Assembly (NCBI RefSeq): GCF_003051005.1
Contig: NZ_QAOW01000010.1
Location: forward strand, 181,670-245,669
Direction: 5' to 3'
Length of the DNA: 64,000 bases
Origin: Rhodococcus sp. OK519
GTDB lineage: Bacteria > Actinomycetota > Actinomycetes > Mycobacteriales > Mycobacteriaceae
Part shown: positions 18,422 to 26,620 of the stretch, one piece after another
Numbering within the stretch: position 1 is the first letter of the stretch
How the letters are laid out: each line of letters starts with the position of its first letter
Notes under the pieces: model-generated
The model's database searches: none
What the model was told of the DNA's origin: nothing
Seen by the model: the letters and a program-made list of their open reading frames with translations, nothing else
Translations under genes and position numbers: made by a program

Positions 18422-19646
18422 GCATCAGTCCCAGCGCGATCGCGAGGCAGGCGGTCATGCTGGCGGCGACGGCCACACTGGTGTTTCCGAGCAGCCCGAC
18501 GATCGGTGCGGTGAGCGCTCCGACCGCGTACTGAGTGGAACCGAGAAGCGCCGCAGCGCTTCCCGCGGCCTCGCGGTGCCGTGCCAATGCCAGCGCCGGA
18601 GCGTTCGGCAGCACGAAACACACCGCGCCGAGCATGATCCACAGAGCACCGACGAAGCCCACGATTCCGCCGATCTGGAACTGCGCCACCGCGATCACCA
18701 CCACGCCGAACGCCACCGCCGCCGCGAGGGCTCGGATGACGATCTGCTGCGGGGTCCATCGCCGCAGTAGACGCACGTTGTACTGCGACGCGCCGATCAT
18801 GGTGAAGGCGCCGGCGCTGAAGACGAGCGCGAAGTGCTGCTGGTCGAGGCCGAACTGGTCCTGATAGACGAACGGTGCGCCCGACACGTAGGCGAAGAGT
18901 GCCGCCATGACGACGCTCGCCACGAGTGTCAACGCCACGAACGAGCGGTCCCGCACGAGCATGCCGTAGGTGCGCACGACCGGGCCGAGCCCACCCGGCC
19001 GACGCCGCTCCGGGGGCAGCGTCTCCGGCAGGGCGAATGCCGCGACGAGTCCGGTCGCGACCCCGATCCCGGCCAGCACCACGAAGATTCCGCGCCAGTC
19101 CAGCGCGACCAGGAGAACCCCACCGATGCTGGGCGCGATCACCGGGGCCACGCCGAGCACCAGCATCAATCGGGACATGACGACCGCGACATCGCTGTCG
19201 GAGAACAGGTCCCGGACCATCGCCATCGTCACGACGGCGGCCGCGGCCGCGCCGATGCCCTGGAACACCCGGATCGCTCCGAGCATCACGATGCTGGTCG
19301 CGAACACCGCCGCGAGCGAACTGACGACATGCAGTGCGATGCCGGCGACCAGCGGACGTTTGCGGCCCAGGACGTCGGACAGCGGCCCCACGATCAACTG
19401 ACCCAGGGCAAGTCCGATGAGCGTCCCGGTGATGGTGAGCTGAGCGCCGGACGGTGTCGAGTCGAGGGCCGACGCAAGGTCGGGCAGCGCCGGCAGATAC
19501 ATGTCGATCGTGAAGGGGCCCAGCGCCGTCATGGTGCCGAGCGCGGCGATGGTGCCGAGGCGCGCCTTCCCCTCACCGGTGGAGGTGGCCGCGGGCACTG
19601 CGCTGTTCGCCGGTCGGGGCTGTGGCTCGTCTTCGTCGACAGTCAT
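18396..19646 (-). CDS. Bcr/CflA-type multidrug efflux MFS transporter
   Basis: This 416-residue transporter has 12 helices. The first helix segment GPFTIDMYLPALPDLASAL and the loop GPLSDVLGRKRPLVAG (motif A) are diagnostic of the Bcr/CflA branch, whose members export bicyclomycin, sulfonamides or chloramphenicol by proton antiport. The C-terminal half has the expected APALALARHREAAGSAAALLG signature. It converges on, and overlaps, the neighbouring MFS gene, so the two are separate transcription units that may interfere with each other. Confidence 0.92.
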   Translation of the reverse strand: MTVDEDEPQPRPANSAVPAATSTGEGKARLGTIAALGTMTALGPFTIDMYLPALPDLASALDSTPSGAQLTITGTLIGLALGQLIVGPLSDVLGRKRPLVAGIALHVVSSLAAVFATSIVMLGAIRVFQGIGAAAAAVVTMAMVRDLFSDSDVAVVMSRLMLVLGVAPVIAPSIGGVLLVALDWRGIFVVLAGIGVATGLVAAFALPETLPPERRRPGGLGPVVRTYGMLVRDRSFVALTLVASVVMAALFAYVSGAPFVYQDQFGLDQQHFALVFSAGAFTMIGASQYNVRLLRRWTPQQIVIRALAAAVAFGVVVIAVAQFQIGGIVGFVGALWIMLGAVCFVLPNAPALALARHREAAGSAAALLGSTQYAVGALTAPIVGLLGNTSVAVAASMTACLAIALGLMLTVARVKS

Positions 19647-19740
19647 GGTCAGACGATGCCGGAGGGGCGCATTGTGACGCGAGTCGCTTCCCGGATGGCG
19701 GAAGGCCGGTGCGCACGGGCAGGCCGGGAAAATGCGAAAC

Positions 19741-19766
19741 GGGCCGGATCCCTGGGAATCCGGCCC
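19741..19766 (-). terminator. 9-bp inverted repeat after the small peptide gene
   Basis: The arms GGGCCGGAT (19741-19749) and ATCCGGCCC (19758-19766) form a hairpin 17 nt beyond the stop of the 28-residue peptide gene on the minus strand. The following minus-strand sequence is GTTTCGCATTTTCCC, moderately T-rich. Confidence 0.65.
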
Positions 19767-19783
19767 GCCCTCGGTGCGACGAA

Positions 19784-19870
19784 TCAGCTCATCGCGCCGA
19801 GCTGCTGGATGAGGGGGAGGACCGTCTTGACGATGTCGATGACGGCGCTGATCGTGGAGAAGGAGCCCAT
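19784..19870 (-). CDS. 28-residue amphipathic peptide
   Basis: A short gene encodes a 28-residue peptide, MGSFSTISAVIDIVKTVL then PLIQQLGAMS. It has its own Shine-Dalgarno (AGAGGA 6-8 nt before the ATG) and is followed by a hairpin terminator, so it reads as a complete unit rather than a chance ORF. The sequence is hydrophobic with polar residues spaced to give an amphipathic helix, one Asp and one Lys, and no signal peptide. Size and character recall the tiny secreted or outer-membrane helical proteins of mycolata (PorA/PorH) and phenol-soluble modulins. This is resemblance in properties only. A candidate extended -10 (TGCTACTTT on the minus strand, near 19920) precedes it. Confidence 0.6.
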   Translation of the reverse strand: MGSFSTISAVIDIVKTVLPLIQQLGAMS

Positions 19871-19966
19871 TTTTAGTCCTCTGGGTGTGCTGTGGATGTG
19901 GCCCGACGCCACTGGCGGTAAAAGTAGCAGGAGCGTGGTCGGTTTGTGCACTTTACGGCGAAGGGG

Positions 19967-19982
19967 TTGGACGTTAGTCCAA
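19967..19982. promoter_or_regulatory. operator-like palindrome TTGGAC-N4-GTCCAA
   Basis: A perfect 6-bp inverted repeat with a 4-nt spacer (TTGGACGTTAGTCCAA) lies between the leftward peptide gene and the rightward epoxide-hydrolase-like gene, about 97 bp from the first and 73 bp from the second start. The size and symmetry fit a dimeric regulator such as a TetR or GntR protein. No regulator is encoded next to it. Confidence 0.5.
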
Positions 19983-20055
19983 TCGCGGGCCGTTGACGCA
20001 GCGCGGGGCCCTACATAGCGTGGCGAGAACACATTCAGGGGTGAGGGGGACGGGT

Positions 20056-20889
20056 ATGGCGGAACGGATTTCGGCGTTCACTCGGGCGGGGCTGACCTTC
20101 GACGTCCGGGATTCGGGGCCCGTCGACGGCGATCCGGTTGTGCTGCTGCACGGGTTCCCGCAGGACTCGCGGTCGTGGGATCGCCTCACGCCTTTGCTGC
20201 ACGCGAGGGGATTGCGCACACTCGCCGTCGATCAGCGCGGCTACTCTCCGGGCGCCCGCCCACGGTCGCGGCGTGCGTATCGACTCTCGGAACTCGCGGC
20301 CGACATCGTCGCGCTGATCGATCAGCACGCTCTGCGTTCGGTGCACGTCGTGGGGCATGACTGGGGAGCGGCCGTCGCCTGGACCCTCGCCGCCCGCAGG
20401 CCCGACCTGGTCCGGACGCTGACGGCGCTGTCGGTGCCGCATCCGGGGGCGTTCGCCCGCGCGGTGCTGACGAGCAGTCAGCTGTGGAAGTCGTGGTACA
20501 TGCTGGTTTTCCAGCTGCCGGTGCTGCCCGAGCGCGCCTTCACGGCAACCGGATTCGCCCGTCGCGCGCTGCTCACCAGCGGAATGACGATGGCTCAGGC
20601 CGACCGCGACATCGCCGCAATGCAAGATCGGAGCCGGATTCGTGGGGCCGTGAACTGGTATCGCGCAATCGCGTTCACGACGCCGAAGTCCACCTCCGCA
20701 CGGGTGCAAGTGCCCACTCTCTACGTGTGGAGCGACCGCGACATTGCCGTGGGTGCGGTCGCCGCCGGGCTCACCGAGCGATTCGTCACGGGCCCCTACA
20801 CATTCGAGACCCTCTCCGGTGTCAGTCACTGGATTCCGGAGGAGGCGCCCGAGCAGGTCGATGCGCTGCTCGGTGCCCACCTCCGCTAG
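20056..20889 (+). CDS. alpha/beta hydrolase, epoxide-hydrolase-like
   Basis: This 277-residue alpha/beta hydrolase has an Asp rather than a Ser nucleophile: GHDWGAA (100-106, Asp102) is the epoxide hydrolase/haloalkane dehalogenase elbow. HGFP at 32-35 is the HGXP oxyanion motif of epoxide hydrolases, WYMLVFQLP in the lid offers a ring-opening Tyr, SDRDIAV gives the acid and GVSHWIPEE the catalytic His. It probably opens an epoxide to a diol. The ATG follows GAGGGG. It ends 4 bp from the stop of a convergent hydrolase gene and lies downstream of a palindromic operator-like site. Confidence 0.88.
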   Translation: MAERISAFTRAGLTFDVRDSGPVDGDPVVLLHGFPQDSRSWDRLTPLLHARGLRTLAVDQRGYSPGARPRSRRAYRLSELAADIVALIDQHALRSVHVVGHDWGAAVAWTLAARRPDLVRTLTALSVPHPGAFARAVLTSSQLWKSWYMLVFQLPVLPERAFTATGFARRALLTSGMTMAQADRDIAAMQDRSRIRGAVNWYRAIAFTTPKSTSARVQVPTLYVWSDRDIAVGAVAAGLTERFVTGPYTFETLSGVSHWIPEEAPEQVDALLGAHLR

Positions 20890-20893
20890 CGCT

Positions 20894-22297
20894 TCAGCCC
20901 CCGAGCCGGGTGCCGCGTGCGGCGGCCACGAGCGCCCGTCCGTCCTCGAACCGCAGGAACCCCGCGGTGACGGCACGGTCGGTGGCCGCGGCGAAGCGTG
21001 TCACGTACGCGTCCTGATGGGCATACAGCGATGCCAGAGTGTCCGCGTCGAGGGCCACCGTTGCTCCGTTGTTCGGAACGTGGACCGTCTCGCCCGTCAG
21101 GGATGCGGTGGGGACGTCGACGTGCGGTGTGCGCACCCCGCCCCGGGCATTGCCGAACTCGTCGCGGACGATGACGGTGTCGGTGGTCTCGATGGGCTCG
21201 GCAGACGGGGGAGCGGCGCCGTCGGTCACCCACGTGTTGAGCGAGCGGAGCGCCGCGGACACGACCTGCGCCTGCGGTCCGTCGTTGACGACGGGGATGG
21301 CGGCGCTCAGATCTCGGATGCTGCCGAACTGGGCCGTGTACTGCGGGTAGAGGATGCGTAGGGCGTGTGCGTCGGAGTGTGCGGTCCCGGCGATCTCCCA
21401 CGTCCGGATCCGGTCGGTGTCGGGCTGGCGAGCGGCGACGAACGATCCCGGGCCGGGGCCGCCACCGAGTTCGAAGAGTTCGGTCTCGGTGACCACCTGG
21501 AACGTGGGAGTGGCGAGGTCGGTGCGGACGCGCGCCGGCGAGACCACCCTCGGCCCGTCCGGTCCGTCGAGCTTCGGCAGTCCCGTGCCGCTGCCGATCG
21601 GTGCACCGAATCCGGCCCGGCTGTGGATGAACAGTCCGTCGAACACGCGGGCCAGCGGGTGGATCGCGTTGGCGTATGTCAGCATACGCATCGCGGACTG
21701 GGACTGACCCACTGCGAGCAGGCGCTCCACGACGAGGCCCGCGAGCGGGTCCGCGCCACGCGGTGCGCGGAGCGCGGCACCCGCCTGCGAGAAGATGTCG
21801 TACGAGTACGCGTCGCCGGGGTGGTGCAGGGGACCGTACCGCTGCGGATCCCACGCCTTGAGCCCGACGACGTTGGGGCCCAGCGGGCTGCCCCCCGTGC
21901 TGTTGACACCGGCTGCCTGCGCGGAGACCCCCACCCAGGCGTACCCCTGCAGCAGTTCGGAGTGCATGTAGCCGAAGTCGACGTCCACGTCGACGTTCCC
22001 GCTGACGTTGAGCCACTCGACCACCACGGTGCCGTTGAACTTGCTGCGATCCTGTGGTGCTCGAACCAGAAGACGCGTCCGATATGGCGCCTGCCCGGCC
22101 TCGGCCACCGGCCAGCGGCCGTCCGACTCCCACGCCCCGTCCTCGCGGTACGCGGTGGCCGTGCCGCTCAGGAAGAACTCCTGCTCGGTGTAGCCCGCGG
22201 CCGCGAGATCGACGGAGGTGGCCGTTCCCGGCGAGCCGTGCACGCCCTCCGGGAGTCGGTCTCGGTCGGTGTCGAATCGTCTTGCGTGCAGGAACAT
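20894..22297 (-). CDS. alpha/beta-hydrolase-domain protein (Abhydrolase_10 type)
   Basis: This 467-residue protein has the layout of the long alpha/beta-hydrolase family often annotated only as alpha/beta hydrolase domain-containing protein. An N-terminal beta-rich region contains FNGTVVVEWLNVSGN, the nucleophile elbow is GQSQSAMRM (Ser between the two Gln), and a C-terminal stretch ends in VTAGFLRFEDGRALVAAARG. No signal peptide is seen. The ATG has GAGAGG 10 nt upstream. The promoter region is the 116-bp gap at 22298-22413. The natural substrate is unknown. Confidence 0.82.
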   Translation of the reverse strand: MFLHARRFDTDRDRLPEGVHGSPGTATSVDLAAAGYTEQEFFLSGTATAYREDGAWESDGRWPVAEAGQAPYRTRLLVRAPQDRSKFNGTVVVEWLNVSGNVDVDVDFGYMHSELLQGYAWVGVSAQAAGVNSTGGSPLGPNVVGLKAWDPQRYGPLHHPGDAYSYDIFSQAGAALRAPRGADPLAGLVVERLLAVGQSQSAMRMLTYANAIHPLARVFDGLFIHSRAGFGAPIGSGTGLPKLDGPDGPRVVSPARVRTDLATPTFQVVTETELFELGGGPGPGSFVAARQPDTDRIRTWEIAGTAHSDAHALRILYPQYTAQFGSIRDLSAAIPVVNDGPQAQVVSAALRSLNTWVTDGAAPPSAEPIETTDTVIVRDEFGNARGGVRTPHVDVPTASLTGETVHVPNNGATVALDADTLASLYAHQDAYVTRFAAATDRAVTAGFLRFEDGRALVAAARGTRLGG

Positions 22298-22413
22298 TCG
22301 GATCGAGCCTCTCTGACAGGAGCCTGCGCCGTTGCAGTCTCCATGAAAGAAAGTTAACCCTGAATGTGGCGGCGGTCACAGTAGGGTCTCGCTAGGTGAG
22401 ACTCTTTCTCGGT

Positions 22414-23562
22414 TCAGCCGCCCGCGTAGTCGCCGAAACGTGCGTCGACCTCGTCGGCGGTGAGCCCATACTCCTCGAGGGTGTACTTGTGGGCGGGCTT
22501 GCGACTACCCGACCGACTCTCCGCGTGCATGTCCTCCATCGCCCGGTGCGCCGACTCGGTCAGCGGGATCGAGAAGTGTGAGTAGATCTTCTCGACCGTG
22601 CCGAGCGGATCGCCCACGAAGTCCCCGTAGTCGACGTCGATGAACTGGGCGGAGTCGTACTTCGCACGTGCCGCGGTGAAGTCCTCGAGGCCCCGCGCCC
22701 ACAGGTCCAGCTGGCTACGGCCGATGACCTCGCCACGGAACTTGTTCGACCAGCCCTCGGTGGCCTGCTCGGCAAGACTGCACACCGACGGCACGATGGT
22801 GCGCGGCGGGCGATGCGTCTGGATCACCAGAGCGTCGGGGTAGGCGGCCATCAGTTCGTCGAGCGCGAACAGGTGACTCGGGTTCTTCAGGACCCAGCGC
22901 CGGTCCTGATCGGGCAGGCCGATGAGTTGCAGATTCTTCTTGTGCCGGGCGTACGCGTTGGTCCAGTCCTGGCCCTCGAGCCATGTCGAGTACGTGGGCA
23001 GATTCGCCAGGCACTCGTACGACACCGACTTGAACGTCTGCCGCAGCAGCTGCCAGCACTCCTCGACCTCGCCGGCCGACATGAAGTGCACGCCCATGAA
23101 CTCGGGGTGGTCGATGTGGTGCTGGCCGAACTGTTGCTCGATCGCCTGGTACACCGGGTTGGATTCCCACGTGTCCCGCGGGGGTCGCGGCTGCGGCATC
23201 TCCGTCAGCCACATCTCCAACCCCTGGTGTCCCGGGTCGACCGTGAGCAGACGGTGCAGTGCGGTGGTGCCGGTCCGGGGCAGGCCGGTGACGAAGATCG
23301 GGCGCTCGATCGGCACGTCGGCGTGCTCAGGGAACTGCTTCCACGCGGCCTCGCTGAGGAGTCGGGCCACCAGCGCGCCGCGCAGGAAGACCCGGGAGAT
23401 CTTGCTGCCGAACGGCGTCAGGTCCTCGTCCCGCGCATACGAATCGAGGAGGACGCCGAGGGCCTCGGTGTAGTCATCGGTGCCGAAATCATCGAGGCCG
23501 GTCATCCGGGTTGCGGACGCGTGCAGATCCTCGACCGTCCCGACGGTCGTGCGTTCAGTCAT
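22414..23562 (-). CDS. sulfotransferase-family protein
   Basis: This 382-residue protein has the PAPS-binding P-loop PIFVTGLPRTGTTALHRLL (GLPRTGTT at 93-100), typical of the mycobacterial sulfotransferase_3-like family, with a second block VIQTHRPPRTIVPSVCSL containing the Arg/Ser that bind the 3'-phosphate of PAPS. It would transfer sulfate to an alcohol or related acceptor. It is the last gene of a leftward operon with an SDR and a DUF1214 protein. The same trio occurs in the M. tuberculosis cholesterol region as Rv3529c-Rv3531c (from memory). A KstR-type box and PAPS-synthesis genes lie nearby. The acceptor is unknown. A steroid-derived alcohol is a reasonable guess. Confidence 0.88.
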   Translation of the reverse strand: MTERTTVGTVEDLHASATRMTGLDDFGTDDYTEALGVLLDSYARDEDLTPFGSKISRVFLRGALVARLLSEAAWKQFPEHADVPIERPIFVTGLPRTGTTALHRLLTVDPGHQGLEMWLTEMPQPRPPRDTWESNPVYQAIEQQFGQHHIDHPEFMGVHFMSAGEVEECWQLLRQTFKSVSYECLANLPTYSTWLEGQDWTNAYARHKKNLQLIGLPDQDRRWVLKNPSHLFALDELMAAYPDALVIQTHRPPRTIVPSVCSLAEQATEGWSNKFRGEVIGRSQLDLWARGLEDFTAARAKYDSAQFIDVDYGDFVGDPLGTVEKIYSHFSIPLTESAHRAMEDMHAESRSGSRKPAHKYTLEEYGLTADEVDARFGDYAGG

Positions 23563-23584
23563 GGTGCTCCTTCAGGGCCCAGCG

Positions 23585-24367
23585 CTAGTGGTGGAACTCG
23601 CCGCAGTTGACGTCGAGGCACTGGCCGGTGATCGCGCTCGCCATGGGCGAAGCCAGGAAGATCACCGCGTTTGCCACCTCGTCGGTGGTCGGAAGTCTCT
23701 TGAGATCACTGTTCGCGGCGGTGTGCTCATAGATCTGGTCGACCGTGATACCGAACTTCTCGGCCTGGTGCTCGAAGTACTTCTTCAGCGTGTCGCCCCA
23801 GATGTAGCCGGGGGCAACGGAGTTGACGCGAATGCCCTGCGGCCCGAGTTCGGTCGCAAGGGACTGCGACATCGCAAGCAGGGCCGACTTCGCCAGCTTG
23901 TAGCTGCCGTACCGCTCCTGCGAGTGCCGCAGCACCATCGAATTGACGTTGACGACCGCACCCTTGCTCTCGGCCAGGGCCGGCGTGAACAGTTGGGTCA
24001 GGCGCAGCGCGCCGAGGACGGTCAGCTCGATCGCGTCCCGGATGTGCTGGAAGTCTGTGCGCCCGAACGGCTTCATCGACGGCACCGTGAAGGCGTTGTT
24101 GATCAGACCGTCCACCTTGCCGTAGGCGTCCGTGGTGACGGCGAGGAGCTTCGCGGCCGACGCATCGTCGGTGATGTCGGTCGAGACGGTGACCGCCCGC
24201 CGGCCGAGGTCTGTGACCTCTTTCGCGACCTCGTCGAGTCGGGACTGGGTGCGAGCGGCCAGTACCAGGTCGGCGCCGGCTTCCGCGCACCGCAACGCGA
24301 GGGTGCGACCCAGCGCGGGCCCTACCCCCGAGATGACGATCACCTTGTCCTGCAGAAGATTTGTCAT
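23585..24367 (-). CDS. SDR-family oxidoreductase
   Basis: This 260-residue short-chain dehydrogenase/reductase has VISGVGPALGRTLALR at the N-terminus, where the cofactor loop GVGPALG departs from the standard TGxxxGxG. LINNAF is the NAG-type structural motif, NVNSM supplies the catalytic Ser, and YGSYKLAK the Tyr-xxx-Lys pair. The last residues DVNCGEFHH include an unusual terminal His pair. It lies 3 bp from DUF1214 and 22 bp from the sulfotransferase gene, so all three are co-transcribed. In the proposed pathway it could oxidise or reduce the carbon that is or becomes sulfated (inference). Confidence 0.92.
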   Translation of the reverse strand: MTNLLQDKVIVISGVGPALGRTLALRCAEAGADLVLAARTQSRLDEVAKEVTDLGRRAVTVSTDITDDASAAKLLAVTTDAYGKVDGLINNAFTVPSMKPFGRTDFQHIRDAIELTVLGALRLTQLFTPALAESKGAVVNVNSMVLRHSQERYGSYKLAKSALLAMSQSLATELGPQGIRVNSVAPGYIWGDTLKKYFEHQAEKFGITVDQIYEHTAANSDLKRLPTTDEVANAVIFLASPMASAITGQCLDVNCGEFHH

Positions 24368-24370
24368 GTC

Positions 24371-25537
24371 CTACCCCAGCATTCGGTCGGCGACGGCGGA
24401 CTGGCGCGCCGCGATGCGGGCAGCGAAATCCTCCGGCGTGATCTTGTTGTGCTCGTGGAACGGGAGTTTCGCGGCGATTTGGTCGAACTTGACCACCTCG
24501 ACGGTGGGGCCGTCCTCGGCCGTGAACTCGCGAGACGTTCGCTGCCACCGGAACTGCAGGTAGCCGCGCGGGTGACCGAGGGCCTCGAGCCAGTTGGCGA
24601 CGCCCGGGTTCCGCTCGCTGAGGACCATCCGGATCATGCCGTCCGGGTCGACCTGTGCCTGAGTGTTGTTCAGCGACGTCTGGTGGCTGATGTACTCGAA
24701 CGAGATGTACCAGAGGCTGCCCAGCTGGAATCCCTGGTACGGCGCATCGGACTTCGGGACGGTGATGATCATCGCCTCGTCGTCGGCGAGCTCGTAGTGG
24801 CCCACCGACGAGTACTGCGTGGCCAGGCCTCCGGGCGTGAGCCGCGGGGCGGTCATCGTGTTCACCGGCAGGTTGTCGTAGAACCACTGCGGGAACTGCA
24901 GCCATGTCTTGACGCGGCTCACGAGCGCCTTGCCGGCGCGCGCGAAGCGCTTCTCGGTCTCTTCCTTCGTCAACGGCGGTACGGGGACGCCGATCCGGTC
25001 GGCGCGTTCGATCCGGATGGTGCCGCGCTGCTGGCTCCAGTCGCTGTAGACCTCGCGGACCACCAGTTGCGACGAACCAGGTGCGAGCGTGAAGTGGTTG
25101 CGGCGCCCGTCCGCGGGGCCCGGCCCGAACGTTGCGACGAACGTGCCGTCGTCCTCGATGTGCAGTTCGCGGTCGTCGAACGCGATCTCGCTGCCCGGCA
25201 CGTTGGCGTTGGTGTAGTTGCCGCTGAGTACCTGGAAGCTCAGATCGGCGGTGGTGCCGCGAGTACCGGTGACGATGTATTCGACGTCGTCGTTGATCCG
25301 CGCGCCGAAGTACAGGGTGTCGGGGTTGTCGAGCCCCATCTTGGTGAACGGGCCGGTGCCCTGGATGAAGCCCGGATGGGTCTTCTCGGTGGCCCAGGCC
25401 GCGTGCACGGTCGCGAGGATGCCGCCGGCGAGGTACTGCATGCCCTCGAGGAGGTCCTGCTCCGACCGGATGTGGGGGGCGCTCTCGACGAGCTTCTCGG
25501 CCTCGGCGATCGCCTCGGCGAGTGGATCCGTCAGCAC
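24371..25537 (-). CDS. DUF1214-domain protein
   Basis: This 388-residue protein is conserved in actinobacteria, with a C-terminal DUF1214 region (LSERNPGVANWLEALGHPRG is its characteristic stretch) and an N-terminal half rich in beta-structure. It has no signal peptide and no recognised catalytic motif. It is the first gene of the leftward operon with the SDR and sulfotransferase. The GTG start is supported by AAGGAG at 7 nt. The 16-bp palindrome at 25559-25574 sits 21 bp upstream of this start, well placed to control the operon. The function is unknown. Confidence 0.82.
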   Translation of the reverse strand: MLTDPLAEAIAEAEKLVESAPHIRSEQDLLEGMQYLAGGILATVHAAWATEKTHPGFIQGTGPFTKMGLDNPDTLYFGARINDDVEYIVTGTRGTTADLSFQVLSGNYTNANVPGSEIAFDDRELHIEDDGTFVATFGPGPADGRRNHFTLAPGSSQLVVREVYSDWSQQRGTIRIERADRIGVPVPPLTKEETEKRFARAGKALVSRVKTWLQFPQWFYDNLPVNTMTAPRLTPGGLATQYSSVGHYELADDEAMIITVPKSDAPYQGFQLGSLWYISFEYISHQTSLNNTQAQVDPDGMIRMVLSERNPGVANWLEALGHPRGYLQFRWQRTSREFTAEDGPTVEVVKFDQIAAKLPFHEHNKITPEDFAARIAARQSAVADRMLG

Positions 25538-25558
25538 ACCTTGCTCCTTCGATCCGTT

Positions 25559-25574
25559 GGTACAAATATGTACC
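25559..25574. promoter_or_regulatory. palindrome GGTACAAATATGTACC, probable IclR operator (copy 1)
   Basis: A perfect inverted repeat GGTACA-N4-TGTACC lies between the divergent DUF1214 operon and the IclR gene. The same sequence with one spacer change occurs upstream of cysD. Its position flanking the regulator gene suggests that the IclR protein binds it (inference). Confidence 0.7.
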
Positions 25575-25605
25575 TGGGTGGTAGAACATGCGATGGGTCA
25601 GACGA

Positions 25606-25619
25606 TAGAACGTGTTTCA
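25606..25619. promoter_or_regulatory. KstR-type box TAGAACGTGTTTCA
   Basis: This 14-mer matches TnnAACnnGTTnnA, the published consensus for KstR, the TetR repressor of cholesterol catabolism in mycobacteria and rhodococci. It lies 12 bp before the IclR start and about 70 bp before the divergent DUF1214 start. A second partial copy, TAGAACATG, is at 25582-25590. Confidence 0.65.
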
Positions 25620-25630
25620 AGGAGTGGTCA

Positions 25631-26566
25631 ATGACTTCAGGCATTGCCGAGTCCGGCGAGTCCCGCGGACGCCGTTCGCCGCCGACCGAACGGGTCGTCC
25701 AGATTCTGGACTTCCTCGTCGCCCGCGAGGAGCAGCGCTTCGGGCTGTCCGAACTGGCTCGGGCCCTGTCGATCAGCAAGCCCACGTGCCTGGGAATCCT
25801 CTCGGAACTGGTGTCGGGGGGATACCTCACGCGCGATCCGCTGTCGAAGACGTACGGCCTCGGTCCTGCGCTCATTGCCGCCGGGCGTGCCGCGCAGAGA
25901 GGCTTCGCCGTCGGGCCGATCGCGCGGGTTCAACTCGAGAACCTCGCTGACGAGTTCGGTGCCGTGTGCACCGCGTCCGCGGTGGTGGGCGACCAGGTCA
26001 TGATCCTCGAGACCGTGACTCCGTCAGGAATGACGTTGGGCCGCACGGCCGCGCGGGCGGGTCAGGCGTATCCGTTCGCGCCGCCCGTCGGGCTCATGTA
26101 CGTCATCTGGGGTGGCGACGACGATCTCGAGGCGTGGCTGCACCGCGAACCTGCGCTGCCGGTCGTCCTGGACCGTGACCTTCTCCAGCGCGTCGTCGAC
26201 GACTGCCGGCATGTCGGGTATCTCGTCGAGCGACTGACTCCGGTCGGCCGCAAGCTCTTCTCGCTGATGGCGGGTGTCGCCGGGCGCGATCTGCCCGCGG
26301 AACTCCGTGAACTGATCGGGGAGATGGTGTCGAGCCTCGGCGAGCGCGTCTACCTCGGTGGTGAGACCGAGTCGGACGTCGACTATCCGGTGAGCCTGAT
26401 CGCCGCGCCGGTCTACGACGCCGACGGCCACCAGTCGTTGGTGCTCACCCTGGACGTGGGCGGGTCGATCAACGGCGCAGAGATCGCCAAGCGAGGAGCG
26501 GCGCTCGTCGGGGCCGCAGACGCGGTGACCGCGGAAGTCGGCGGGCGGCGACCGGTCCGCCATTGA
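25631..26566 (+). CDS. IclR-family transcriptional regulator
   Basis: This 311-residue regulator has an N-terminal winged helix-turn-helix at about 18-80 (RVVQILDFLVAREEQ, FGLSELARALSISKPTCLGILSEL, then the wing SKTYGLGPALIAAGRAA). A linker helix leads to the C-terminal effector-binding domain (about 100-300), including RTAARAGQAYPFAPPVG and YPVSLIAAPVYDADGHQ. The ATG is preceded by AAGGAG. The gene sits between two copies of a 16-bp palindrome, one in its own upstream region shared with the sulfotransferase operon and one 54 bp after its stop before cysD, so it most likely controls itself and both flanking operons. The ligand is unknown. Confidence 0.93.
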   Translation: MTSGIAESGESRGRRSPPTERVVQILDFLVAREEQRFGLSELARALSISKPTCLGILSELVSGGYLTRDPLSKTYGLGPALIAAGRAAQRGFAVGPIARVQLENLADEFGAVCTASAVVGDQVMILETVTPSGMTLGRTAARAGQAYPFAPPVGLMYVIWGGDDDLEAWLHREPALPVVLDRDLLQRVVDDCRHVGYLVERLTPVGRKLFSLMAGVAGRDLPAELRELIGEMVSSLGERVYLGGETESDVDYPVSLIAAPVYDADGHQSLVLTLDVGGSINGAEIAKRGAALVGAADAVTAEVGGRRPVRH

Positions 26567-26591
26567 CCGCGGGTGGAACCGGTTCTATTCT
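26563..26591 (+). promoter_or_regulatory. predicted cysD promoter
   Basis: TTGACC (26563-26568), a 17-bp spacer and TATTCT (26586-26591) form a near-consensus sigma-A-type promoter that overlaps the IclR stop codon. Predicted transcription starts near 26598, placing the palindrome at 26621-26636 about 25 bp into the leader, where a bound repressor could block elongation. Confidence 0.6.
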
Positions 26592-26620
26592 CGGCTCAGA
26601 GTCGAATTTCGAACCGACCC

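Noticed and set aside
23480..25630. An apparent 700-residue N-terminal extension of the IclR regulator
   Set aside because: It is antisense to the SDR and DUF1214 genes. The ATG at 25631 has a Shine-Dalgarno and gives a standard IclR length.
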